A stretch of DNA of 9,421 bases from RUG626 sp964411785 (lineage in GTDB: Bacteria; Bacillota; Clostridia; Oscillospirales; Oscillospiraceae): NCBI GenBank assembly GCA_964411785.1, contig CAYPMJ010000078.1, positions 1 to 9,421 on the forward strand, in the 5' to 3' direction. The translations under genes and the position numbers were made by a program. Under the pieces are notes generated by a model. It was not told the DNA's origin. It was given only the letters and a program-made list of their open reading frames with translations, and did no database searches. Of this stretch, positions 1-7,151 are shown piece by piece (position 1 is the stretch's first letter; each line of letters begins with the position of its first letter).

Positions 1-2436
1 AACGACTATCTGGCCAAGCGTGACTCGGAGTGGATGGGAAAGCTGTACCGCTTTCTCGGACTTACCGTGGGACTGATAATCCACGGCAAGACCAGCCAGG
101 AGAGGCGCGAGGCGTATCTTGCCGACATAACCTACGGGACAAACAATGAGCTGGGCTTTGACTATCTGCGGGATAATATGGCGCTGTACAAGGAGCAGCG
201 CGTCCAGCGCGGCTATAACTTTGCGATTGTGGACGAGGTGGACTCCATACTGATAGACGAGGCCAGGACACCTCTCATCATTTCCGGACAGGCGGACGAG
301 TCGACGGATCTCTACCGGAAGGCAGACGACTTTGTGGCGGGGCTGAGGAAGATTGTATATGCATCGACTGATGAGAAGGAGGACAATTCTCTGGTTGACG
401 CCGACTACATCGTGGATGAGAAGTCCCGCACAGCGACTCTCACCGCCGCCGGCATCGAGAAGGCTGAGCGGGCGTTCAACCTGGAGAACTACGCCGACAT
501 AGAGAACGCCACACTCTCCCACCACATAAACCAGGCCCTGAAGGCGAGGGGCATAATGAAGCGCGACGTGGACTATGTGGTCAAGGACGGGGAAGTAATA
601 ATTGTAGATGAGTTCACAGGCCGGCTTATGTTCGGCAGACGGTACTCGGAGGGACTGCACCAGGCCATCGAGGCAAAGGAGCGGGTGGACGTGCAGAGCG
701 AGAACAAGACCCAGGCTACAATAACAATTCAGAACTTTTTCCGCCTGTATGAAAAGCTCTCCGGCATGACAGGCACGGCGCTCACTGAAGAGGAGGAGTT
801 CGGAGCGATATACCATCTGGATATCGTGGAGATACCGACAAATATGCCGCTTATCCGGAAGGACAACCCGGACGTTGTCTACCAGAACGAAAACGGTAAG
901 AACTCCGCCATATTGCGCAGGATCGAGGAGTGCCATAAGAAGGGTCAGCCGGTGCTGGTGGGGACCATCTCCATCGAGAAGAGCGAGCACCTGTCGGCGC
1001 TTCTGAAAAAAGAGGGTATCCCCCACAATGTGCTGAATGCAAAGAACCATGAGCGGGAGGCGGAGATAATCGCCCAGGCGGGCAAGCTGGGCGCCGTGAC
1101 CATATCCACCAACATGGCAGGACGCGGGACGGATATAGTGCTGGGAGGCAACGCGGAGTTTCTTGCGAGAGCCGACCTCAGAAAGGCCGGCTATGAGGAT
1201 GAGGTGATAGCGGAAGCGACGGGCTACGCCGAGACGCAGGATGAGACGATACTGGAAGCGCGGGAGAAATACGCCGCAGCCATGGAGAAATACAAGGCTG
1301 TCACCGCCAGGGAGGCAGAGAGTGTAAGAGAGGCCGGCGGGCTTTTTGTGCTGGGCACGGAGCGCCACGAGTCCAGGCGCATAGACAATCAGCTTAGAGG
1401 CCGTTCAGGCCGGCAGGGTGATCCGGGAGAGACACAGTTTTATATAGCGATGACCGACGACATAATGCGTCTTTTCGGAACAGAGCGCATAATGGGCATG
1501 ATGGAGAGTCTGCACATTCCGGAAGATCAGCCGATCGACCAGAAGCTCCTCTCGGGCGCCATCGAGAATGCTCAGAAGCGCGTGGAGAGCAGGAACTTCC
1601 AGTCCCGAAAGGCAGTGCTGGAGTACGACGACGTGATGAACAAGCAGCGTGAGCTCATCTATAATGAGCGCCGCAGGGTGCTGGACGGGGAGGATATAAG
1701 CGGGAATATTCACCAGATGGTGACCGACGTCATAAGGTCCGCCGTCCTCACGGGGACCACGGCGCCGCAGGAGGAGGGACACCACGGCAGGGCGGCCCAG
1801 AGCATCACGAAAGCCGAGGTGCAGGAGGCTGCAGCGCCGTTTCTGGGACTTTTCATCACAAAAGAGGAGCTTGAAAAGCAGGAGGAGAAGGCGGAGAGCC
1901 TCAGTGCGGACGACATCATGTCCTGGCTTTCATCCCGCGCAGACGCCGTCTATGCCCAGAAGGAGCAGACTCTGGGGAACCGTCCGGACACCGGACTTCC
2001 TCTTATGAGGGACGTGGAGCGGGAGCTTCTGCTGAGGGTGGTTGACGAGTACTGGATGGATCACATCGACGCGATGCACGAGCTGCGGCAGGGTATCAGG
2101 CTGCGAGCATATGCGCAGGAGAACCCGGTGGACGAGTATAAAAAAGAGGGCTTTGAGATGTTCGAGGCCATGATAAACGGTGTGAAGGAGGAGGTTGTGC
2201 GCCGACTTTACACTGTGCGGGTGGTCAAGGAGCAGCCGATACAGCGCCGGAGCGTGGCAAAGCGCATGGTCGAGGGCGGCGGGTCGGCTCAGGCCGGGGG
2301 AGATAAGAGCGTCAAGCGACAGCCCGTCCGAGCCGCGAAGAAGCCGGGGCGCAATGACCCATGTCCATGTGGAAAATGGAAGGAGGACGGCAGCCGTCCA
2401 CTCAAGTATAAGGAGTGCTGCGGGAGGAACGAGTAG
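1..2436 (+). CDS. secA: SecA preprotein translocase ATPase, 5' end missing
   Basis: ATPase motor that drives unfolded preproteins through the SecYEG channel at the cytoplasmic face of the membrane. The frame is open from base 1, so the gene begins outside the window; 811 residues are present and roughly the first 125-130, including Walker A, are missing (estimate from family knowledge). In window numbering the Walker B/DEAD-type motif DEVDSILIDEARTPL starts at D78, the TNMAGRGTDIVLGG motif at 370, and the LGTERHESRR...LRGRSGRQGDPG helicase motif at 451. A scaffold/IRA1-like stretch (ELRQGIRLRAYAQENPVDEY) precedes the end. The C-terminus is a zinc tail with C788, C790, C806 and C807. The spacing between the Cys pairs is 15 residues, longer than the usual 8. 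pgeF follows after 27 nt, probably in the same transcript. Family assignment is certain; the canonical SecA (not an accessory SecA2) is favoured by the zinc tail. Confidence 0.98.
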   Translation, partial: NDYLAKRDSEWMGKLYRFLGLTVGLIIHGKTSQERREAYLADITYGTNNELGFDYLRDNMALYKEQRVQRGYNFAIVDEVDSILIDEARTPLIISGQADESTDLYRKADDFVAGLRKIVYASTDEKEDNSLVDADYIVDEKSRTATLTAAGIEKAERAFNLENYADIENATLSHHINQALKARGIMKRDVDYVVKDGEVIIVDEFTGRLMFGRRYSEGLHQAIEAKERVDVQSENKTQATITIQNFFRLYEKLSGMTGTALTEEEEFGAIYHLDIVEIPTNMPLIRKDNPDVVYQNENGKNSAILRRIEECHKKGQPVLVGTISIEKSEHLSALLKKEGIPHNVLNAKNHEREAEIIAQAGKLGAVTISTNMAGRGTDIVLGGNAEFLARADLRKAGYEDEVIAEATGYAETQDETILEAREKYAAAMEKYKAVTAREAESVREAGGLFVLGTERHESRRIDNQLRGRSGRQGDPGETQFYIAMTDDIMRLFGTERIMGMMESLHIPEDQPIDQKLLSGAIENAQKRVESRNFQSRKAVLEYDDVMNKQRELIYNERRRVLDGEDISGNIHQMVTDVIRSAVLTGTTAPQEEGHHGRAAQSITKAEVQEAAAPFLGLFITKEELEKQEEKAESLSADDIMSWLSSRADAVYAQKEQTLGNRPDTGLPLMRDVERELLLRVVDEYWMDHIDAMHELRQGIRLRAYAQENPVDEYKKEGFEMFEAMINGVKEEVVRRLYTVRVVKEQPIQRRSVAKRMVEGGGSAQAGGDKSVKRQPVRAAKKPGRNDPCPCGKWKEDGSRPLKYKECCGRNE

Positions 2437-2463
2437 TCCCGGGGCGTCGGAAAGGACAGGACT

Positions 2464-3270
2464 ATGCGGAGTCAGACATCTGAAAACGGCGTTGTCACCG
2501 TGAGAAGCGGATTGCTGGGGACGACGCACGGTTTTACCACACGGCTTGGTGGGGTAAGCACTGGAGTATATTCAAGCCTCAACCTAGGGGAGAACCGTGG
2601 GGATGATCCTGAGAATGTCCGGGAGAACTACCGGAGACTTTCAGACGCGCTGTCTCTGCCGGAGGAGCGGGTGTTCACAAAGCAGGTGATGGGGAGCGCC
2701 GTCCGCGCCGTGACCATGGCGGACAGCCATGAGCTCTTCAAGCCGCTCCCGTTTGAGGGCGACGGGCTTGTGACAGATACACCGGGTCTGCCCATTTTCA
2801 TATTCGTGGCCGACTGCATACCGATTCTGTTCCATGATCCCGTCCGCAGGGCCATAGGGGCTGCCCATGCCGGCTGGCGCGGGACGGTGAGGGATGTGGC
2901 GGGGGAGACTGTCCGGGCGCTCACAGCGCACTACGCAAGCCGCCCATGCGACATACGCGCTGCGATCGGGCCTGGCATAGGCCAGTGCTGCTTTGAGACG
3001 GGCCGGGATGTGCCGGAGGCTGTGCGGCAGATTCTGGGTGACGATGCGGAGAGATTCATTCGTCCTGCGTCGCAGCTGGGCAAGAGCCTCGTTGACCTCA
3101 AGGGCATAAACAGAGCGCTGCTCTTAAGGGCCGGTCTGCTTTTGGAGAACGTGGATGTGTCGGAGGAGTGTACGTACTGTCTGCACGGGAAGTACTGGTC
3201 GCACCGTTTTACAGGCGGCATCCGCGGCAGTCAGGCGGCGGTGATAATGCTGGAGGATGGAGACCGGTGA
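2464..3270 (+). CDS. pgeF: PgeF/YfiH-family (laccase-domain) protein
   Basis: 268-residue single-domain protein of the YfiH/YlmD family (PF02578). Members are reported as metal-dependent purine nucleoside phosphorylases/oxidoreductases, and in E. coli as a peptidoglycan editing factor; the protein is cytosolic. The family signatures are clear: FTTRLGGVS near residue 25, SLNLG, VADCIPILF with C118, AAHAGWRG with H135, and IGPGIGQCCFE near 175. Oddly, the conserved QVHG segment reads QVMG, with Met at residue 76 where the third metal-ligand His is expected. C118 and H135 are intact. The ATG at 2464 is preceded by AAAGGACAGG and gives a full-length N-terminus. It lies 27 nt after secA and its stop overlaps the GTG start of the next gene, so translational coupling is likely. 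Family is sure; activity is less so because of M76. Confidence 0.93.
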   Translation: MRSQTSENGVVTVRSGLLGTTHGFTTRLGGVSTGVYSSLNLGENRGDDPENVRENYRRLSDALSLPEERVFTKQVMGSAVRAVTMADSHELFKPLPFEGDGLVTDTPGLPIFIFVADCIPILFHDPVRRAIGAAHAGWRGTVRDVAGETVRALTAHYASRPCDIRAAIGPGIGQCCFETGRDVPEAVRQILGDDAERFIRPASQLGKSLVDLKGINRALLLRAGLLLENVDVSEECTYCLHGKYWSHRFTGGIRGSQAAVIMLEDGDR

Positions 3271-4838
3271 GATTGAGGAGACACCACAGATCCCTGGCGG
3301 CAGTCATTGCCATTCTGCTCCTGCTCACCGGCTGCGGTGAGCTGCAGGCTGAGAAAGAGGAGCCCCAGGATGATGACACGACAGGGGACTTAGCCGCTCA
3401 GGTGCGCGAGCCGGCGTATAAAGCGGATCAGATCTTTACGCTTCAATATACCCCGGACGAGACAATGAACCCCTTTGAGACACAGGATGTTTTCAATGAG
3501 CAGGTCACAGGGCTTGTCTACGAGGGGCTCTTTGTCCTTGATGAGAAGCTTGAGCCGCAGCTGTGCCTTGCCGAGAGCTTCACGACCGTGGACGGAGTAC
3601 AGTACATAATCACACTGAGGAGCGACGCGGTCTTTCACGACGGCGGGACGCTCACGGCGAAGGATGTGGTGTACTCCCTCAGCGCGGCGCGGCTGTCCGA
3701 CAAATACTCCTCAAGGCTCTCCTGCATAGAGTCGTCGGAGGCGCTTGATGAGCTGACGGTAAAGGTGACGCTCCGGTATCCCAACTATATGCTCCCCTCC
3801 CTTCTCGATACTCCCATAGTCCGCGAGGGCACGGCGGAGAATGCTGTGCCGACAGGTACAGGCCCTTACAGGCTCGATGTGGACAGACTTCGCGTGTTCC
3901 GGGATTACAGGAGCCCGGTGGAAGGGCTCCCGGCCATCATATATCTGGAGGAGAAGCCCATATCGCAGCTGGTTGAGTCGCTCCTCAACTGCGACCTGGA
4001 CCTTTTGGCGTCTGATCCTACGGGACTTATGGCGTTTAATGTTTACACAATACATGAGACGCGCAGCTATGCCACAACGGATCTCGTCTACCTTGGCATC
4101 AATACGCAGCAAGGGGCGCTTGCAGAGGATGAGTTCCGGCGCGCGCTGTCGTATCTTGTGGACCGCGGGACCATATGCGGGGAGATATACGGCGGGCTTG
4201 TGGAGGAGGCGCCATTGGTGCTGAATCCTGTGCTGGAGTACTATGACGAGGCCTGGGAGGAGGACACGGATTATTCACGTCTCGCATTTCTGGAGGCGGC
4301 GAATTTCATCGGTCTTGAGGACATTGACGCGGACGGGTTTCTTGAGTATTACGGGGATATCAATCTTAAGCTTATAGTAAATGACGACAGCACCTATAAA
4401 ACAGCGGCAGCGCAGCGAATCGCCACCGACCTTACGAACATGGGCATAAAGACGGAGCTTGCCATCCTCACCTGGGACGAGTACATGTCCGCGCTGCGGG
4501 AGGGAGATTTTGACCTGTATCTGGGCGAGACGCGGCTTAAAGCGGATTTTGACCTCACCCCTTTGCTGTCGCCGGAGGGCTCAATGAACTATGGCGGGGT
4601 GGAAGACGAGCTTTTTGAGGAGCTTGTGCGGAAGATGCAGGGGGCGGAGGACGAGACATCCCGTGAAGCTGCGGCGGAGGAGCTCTGCATGGCGATACTG
4701 GACCAGGCCCCAATAGTGCCCATCGCCTTCAAGAAATATCAGGTGCTGACGCGGGTCGGGGAGATTACGGGACTTGCTCCGTCACAGTCCAATATTTTCC
4801 GCAATATCGCAGACTGGACCTTCAACGGATTTAAATAA
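3267..4838 (+). CDS. Family 5 ABC transporter solute-binding lipoprotein (peptide/nickel type)
   Basis: Extracytoplasmic, lipid-anchored binding protein of the SBP_bac_5 (OppA/DppA-like) family; members deliver peptides, nickel or related ligands to an ABC permease. With the GTG start at 3267 it has 523 residues. A short basic N-terminus, a hydrophobic stretch (about 10-20) and the lipobox LTGC with C23 form a lipoprotein signal. Family sequence follows: LQYTPDETMNPF near 70, the FHDGGTLTAKDVVYSL signature starting at F123, then a long C-terminal lobe containing DLYLGETRLKADFDLTPLLSP. I chose GTG 3267 rather than upstream ATG 3168 because it starts directly before the signal peptide, has GGAGG at 3252-3256, and overlaps the pgeF stop by 4 nt (GTGA). 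The upstream extension would run through pgeF in another frame. No permease or ATPase gene is in the window, so the ligand cannot be inferred and the partner transporter must lie elsewhere. Confidence 0.93.
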   Translation: MRLRRHHRSLAAVIAILLLLTGCGELQAEKEEPQDDDTTGDLAAQVREPAYKADQIFTLQYTPDETMNPFETQDVFNEQVTGLVYEGLFVLDEKLEPQLCLAESFTTVDGVQYIITLRSDAVFHDGGTLTAKDVVYSLSAARLSDKYSSRLSCIESSEALDELTVKVTLRYPNYMLPSLLDTPIVREGTAENAVPTGTGPYRLDVDRLRVFRDYRSPVEGLPAIIYLEEKPISQLVESLLNCDLDLLASDPTGLMAFNVYTIHETRSYATTDLVYLGINTQQGALAEDEFRRALSYLVDRGTICGEIYGGLVEEAPLVLNPVLEYYDEAWEEDTDYSRLAFLEAANFIGLEDIDADGFLEYYGDINLKLIVNDDSTYKTAAAQRIATDLTNMGIKTELAILTWDEYMSALREGDFDLYLGETRLKADFDLTPLLSPEGSMNYGGVEDELFEELVRKMQGAEDETSREAAAEELCMAILDQAPIVPIAFKKYQVLTRVGEITGLAPSQSNIFRNIADWTFNGFK

Positions 4839-4854
4839 TGGGGAGGAGAGGGCA

Positions 4855-5247
4855 GTGACAGCAAAGGAGCTTATGGAGTGCGCTCGGAAGGCCGCGGCGT
4901 GCGCCTATGCGCCATACTCGGGATTTTCCGTGGGAGCGGCGCTGGAGTGCAGCAACGGGGAGGTCTTTTCAGGGTGCAATGTGGAAAACGCATCCTCCGG
5001 CTGCGCCATCTGTGCTGAGAGGACGGCGGCAGTCAAGGCGGTGTCGGCGGGGTGCCGTGAGTTCAGCCGGATAGCTGTTTATTCCCCGGACAGCACAGAC
5101 TACTGCACTCCGTGCGGCATATGCCGTCAGGTGCTGGCGGAGTTCTCGGCGGATATGGAGGTCATATGCGGCAGGGCTGACGGGCAGTATGTGAGATACA
5201 CTCTTCGGGATCTCCTGCCGGCCATGTTCACCCTGGAGGGCCGCTGA
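4855..5247 (+). CDS. cdd: Cytidine deaminase
   Basis: Cytosolic pyrimidine-salvage enzyme that deaminates cytidine and deoxycytidine to uridine and deoxyuridine. It has 130 residues, the length of the tetrameric homologues such as B. subtilis Cdd. Visible motifs are the substrate-binding N42/E44 (GCNVENAS), zinc ligand C53 with catalytic E55 (CAERTA), and zinc ligands C87 and C90 (PCGICRQ). The GTG start at 4855 has GGAGG at 4842-4846, 8 nt away. An upstream in-frame ATG at 4774 would only translate the end of the preceding gene in another frame and lacks a ribosome site. The gene lies 16 nt after the binding-protein stop, so it is probably cotranscribed; the neighbours do not otherwise form a nucleoside pathway. 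Confidence 0.96.
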   Translation: MTAKELMECARKAAACAYAPYSGFSVGAALECSNGEVFSGCNVENASSGCAICAERTAAVKAVSAGCREFSRIAVYSPDSTDYCTPCGICRQVLAEFSADMEVICGRADGQYVRYTLRDLLPAMFTLEGR

Positions 5248-5265
5248 TAGTGTGACAGCAATCTG

Positions 5266-5291
5266 ACCTGCCGCATAGAATGCGGTGAGGT
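5266..5291 (+). promoter_or_regulatory. Hairpin enclosing the ribosome-binding site of the ferritin-like gene
   Basis: CCGCAT (5271-5276) and ATGCGG (5280-5285) pair perfectly around an AGA loop. The stem extends outward by a G-U pair (5270/5286) and ACCT (5266-5269) with AGGT (5288-5291), leaving only G5287 bulged. The 3' arm contains the Shine-Dalgarno stretch GGTGAGG (5284-5290), 8 nt before ATG 5299, so folding would hide it. Whether it is regulated by anything is unknown. Confidence 0.55.
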
Positions 5292-5298
5292 GCAGAAT

Positions 5299-5778
5299 AT
5301 GGAAGACATTGATATTGAAAACCTGAGACGTGTCTGGAGACGTGTGTCCGAGGGGAGCCCTGGACAGGAGAGCGTGTCCGGAAGTCCTGTGCCGCTTCTG
5401 CGGAATCTTATTGAGGAGGAGACCTTTGAGGCCGCCGCCTACACGCTTCTTATTATGAAGACAAGGGGCAGTGCCGCCGAGCGGCCACTGAGGGAGCTTC
5501 GCAGTGAGGAGGAGCGCCACGTCAGGAGACTCCAGGCGGAGTATTTCCTCCGGACAGGGGACACCTGCCCGCCGACACATAAAAAGCCCAGCGCCCCCAC
5601 GCTGCTTCCGGCGCTCCGCCGGCGCTGGGAGAGCGAGGGGAGGAGCGCACAGCGCTATATTGAGGCGTCTGAAGCCGTGGGTGAGCCAGTACTGGCGGCC
5701 CTTTTTACTGAGCTTGCCCAGGAGGAGACGCATCACGCGCAGGTCCTCCGGGACCTTGTGGGTAAGCTTATGAGATGA
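5299..5778 (+). CDS. Small ferritin-like (rubrerythrin-type) diiron protein
   Basis: 159-residue protein that reads as a bare four-helix ferritin-like bundle with no rubredoxin domain. The pattern of two Glu helices and two ExxH helices is present: E41/E44 with Y48 in helix 1, E71-x-x-H74 in helix 2, E111/E113 with Y120 in helix 3, and E142-x-x-H145 (then H146) in helix 4. These would form a diiron site as in rubrerythrin-family proteins, which handle peroxide or store iron. The exact role is inference. ATG 5299 is preferred over the in-frame GTG 5290 because GAGG at 5287-5290 is 8 nt upstream and would overlap the GTG. It is the last gene of the + strand run, 51 nt after cdd, and its ribosome site sits in a hairpin. 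A Cys-Pro-Pro turn (C90) follows helix 2. Confidence 0.8.
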   Translation: MEDIDIENLRRVWRRVSEGSPGQESVSGSPVPLLRNLIEEETFEAAAYTLLIMKTRGSAAERPLRELRSEEERHVRRLQAEYFLRTGDTCPPTHKKPSAPTLLPALRRRWESEGRSAQRYIEASEAVGEPVLAALFTELAQEETHHAQVLRDLVGKLMR

Positions 5779-5808
5779 GGATGGATATTTAATTTATTCA
5801 TTAAAAAA

Positions 5809-5849
5809 ACAGCGTGGGAGGCATTATCGCCTTTCACGCTGTCTTTTTT
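5809..5849 (+). terminator. Intrinsic terminator between convergent gene runs
   Basis: The arms ACAGCGTGGGAGGC (5809-5822) and GCCTTTCACGCTGT (5829-5842) form a 14-bp stem with two G-U pairs and a 6-nt loop ATTATC, followed by C and six T (5844-5849). On the opposite strand the two wobbles become C/A mismatches, but seven A at 5803-5809 give a T-tract. It can therefore also stop minus-strand transcripts, less strongly. It lies 30 nt after the ferritin-like gene and just beyond the yabR stop. Confidence 0.88.
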
Positions 5850-5855
5850 CCCGCT

Positions 5856-6290
5856 TTATCGTCTGCGTTTTGTGCCGCGCCGCTCAGACTGGCGGCGTAG
5901 GTCGGACATCTTGCTGTCCGAGTCCTTCATGAATCTCTTGAGCTTGTCTTCGAAATCAGCATTCACAGGCCCGTCCTCGCCCACTTCCACCGGAGCCGGC
6001 GCAGGGGGAGACGGCGGACGGTGCACCACCGGTTCAGGACGCTGGACAGGCTGTATGGGCTGCGCCTGCTTGATGGACAGATTCAACCGTCCGGCAGCGT
6101 CGATGCTGACCACCTTTACTGTGACCTCCTGCCCCACGGTGAGGTAGTCTGCCACGTCCTTTACGAAGGCGTTTGAGATTTCGGAGATGTAAACAAGCCC
6201 GGACTTCCCCGGCGCAAGCTCCACAAAAGCCCCGAACCTGGCAAGGCCGGTGACCTTGCCCTTTACAACTGCTCCCTTTTCAAATTCCAT
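5856..6290 (-). CDS. yabR: S1-domain RNA-binding protein, YabR-like
   Basis: 144-residue cytosolic protein. Residues about 4-76 form one S1 OB-fold (GAVVKGKVTGLARFGAFVEL, then GLVYISEIS, GQEVTVKV, and GRLNLSIKQA). A Pro-rich linker (about 77-105) and a charged, strongly basic tail ending GTKRRR follow, as in YabR-type proteins of Firmicutes. Function in RNA binding is from the family; targets are unknown. ATG 6290 fits the S1 start. The ribosome site is probably GAGAGGG about 11 nt upstream, since the GAGG touching the ATG is too close. It is the last gene of the yabP-yabQ-divIC-yabR order known from Bacillus, separated from divIC by 107 nt in which I see no convincing promoter. Confidence 0.9.
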   Translation of the reverse strand: MEFEKGAVVKGKVTGLARFGAFVELAPGKSGLVYISEISNAFVKDVADYLTVGQEVTVKVVSIDAAGRLNLSIKQAQPIQPVQRPEPVVHRPPSPPAPAPVEVGEDGPVNADFEDKLKRFMKDSDSKMSDLRRQSERRGTKRRR

Positions 6291-6397
6291 CCTCAGGCTA
6301 ACCCTCTCTTTAGGATAATGAAATCGGCGGGATATGCCTTTAAACGCGGCACACTAAGGCGCGGACGGCAGAGAGCACCCTCCGCCGGCTCACACCA

Positions 6398-6670
6398 TCA
6401 GCCCGCGTAAAAGACCTCCTCACCCGGTTCTACAAGGTTCAGCTTATCCCTGGCTATGTCCCGGATCACGTCGTCGTCCTCGCTGTGCTCAATGTCGTAC
6501 TGAATATCGTCGTTCTGAGCGGTCAGATCGGCCACCTGCTGCTGCAGCTCCACATTCTTCTGCTCCGCCTGCGTTATCTTCCCGCGCAGCGCTATGAGCG
6601 ACACCACCGCATACACCAGCAGTACAGCTAAGACCATCTTCGTAAGTATACCTGTGCGCCTTATGTGCAT
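6398..6670 (-). CDS. divIC: Septum formation initiator, DivIC/FtsB family
   Basis: 90-residue bitopic membrane protein of the division machinery; DivIC forms a complex with FtsL and DivIB at the septum. The layout is typical: short basic N-terminus (MHIRRTG), one membrane segment at about 8-28, an external coiled coil at about 30-65 (KITQAEQKNVELQQQVADL), and the conserved C-terminal block RDIARDKLNLVEPGEEVFY. The ATG at 6670 has GGAGG 8 nt upstream. The yabQ reading frame, in a different phase, overlaps its first 182 nt; the divIC frame is the one that looks like protein there. Confidence 0.93.
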   Translation of the reverse strand: MHIRRTGILTKMVLAVLLVYAVVSLIALRGKITQAEQKNVELQQQVADLTAQNDDIQYDIEHSEDDDVIRDIARDKLNLVEPGEEVFYAG

Positions 6671-7148
6671 CCTTGCAACCTCCAGTATCGCCGGCGGATC
6701 CTCTGCCTCTGTTTTTCTCCGCCACCATTCTATACCATTTTCCCGCGGAAGAAAAGAGTTTTTTTAAAATTTCTCCTTTTTTTCGTAAAAATTTTCCCAC
6801 AAGACGCAGCGGGGTCAGGATAAAATGGAGCGCCCTCAGAGCGCCGTCAGTAATAAACAGCCCGGCCCTCACCACAAAGGAGCTGAGATATATGGAATAA
6901 AGCACCGCACCTGAGACGGCCAGCACAGTTATATAAAGTCTCTGCTTTCCGCCTCCCGCCCATAGCCCGAGCACGAAAAGTCCGGCAGCGGAGCAAAGCC
7001 AGAAAAATCCGTCGGTTAAGGCGGTGAAAAGGCCGTTCTCAGCCCTCCTGCGAAGTACCCTGAGAAGGTCGTAGAGAAACCCGGCCGCCACGCCTAAAAG
7101 CATGGACAGGGCAGCCTCAATTAACTGCCCCCTGATAATGACCTCCAT
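6489..7148 (-). CDS. yabQ: Spore cortex protein YabQ, C-terminus apparently frameshifted
   Basis: YabQ is a membrane protein needed for spore cortex formation in B. subtilis, where it localises to the membrane around the forespore. Three hydrophobic segments (about 9-28, 40-64, 70-92) and a Lys-rich segment (about 110-145, FLRKKGEILKKLF) match the family. It starts 3 nt after the yabP stop. After about K145 the frame continues for 74 residues of Gly/Ala/Ser/Arg-rich sequence that is the divIC gene read out of phase, which is unlike YabQ. One extra A in the AAAAA at 6716-6712 would instead give a basic tail ending at TAA 6663-6661, overlapping the divIC start by 10 nt, for about 162 residues. 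A one-base deletion, a sequencing error or a real long overlap are all possible. The coordinates given are those of the frame as written. Confidence 0.8.
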   Translation of the reverse strand: MEVIIRGQLIEAALSMLLGVAAGFLYDLLRVLRRRAENGLFTALTDGFFWLCSAAGLFVLGLWAGGGKQRLYITVLAVSGAVLYSIYLSSFVVRAGLFITDGALRALHFILTPLRLVGKFLRKKGEILKKLFSSAGKWYRMVAEKNRGRGSAGDTGGCKDAHKAHRYTYEDGLSCTAGVCGGVAHSAAREDNAGGAEECGAAAAGGRSDRSERRYSVRH

Positions 7149-7151
7149 CGC

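Noticed and set aside
1930..2529. Minus-strand open frame of 199 codons opposite the end of secA
   Set aside because: Composition is Leu/Pro/His-rich without domains; it is the mirror of secA coding sequence.
3168..3266. Upstream ATG that would add 33 residues to the solute-binding lipoprotein
   Set aside because: It would bury the lipoprotein signal behind an unrelated segment read through pgeF; the GTG at 3267 has the ribosome site.
4969..5736. Long minus-strand open frame of 255 codons opposite cdd and the ferritin-like gene
   Set aside because: It is antisense to two genes with clear motifs, has no recognisable domain, and GC-rich coding DNA commonly leaves such open frames.
6291..6397. 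Possible RNA gene or promoter between divIC and yabR
   Set aside because: Only a weak GC-rich hairpin (GGCGGA/TCCGCG-like) without a T-tract; no tRNA fold and no promoter boxes.
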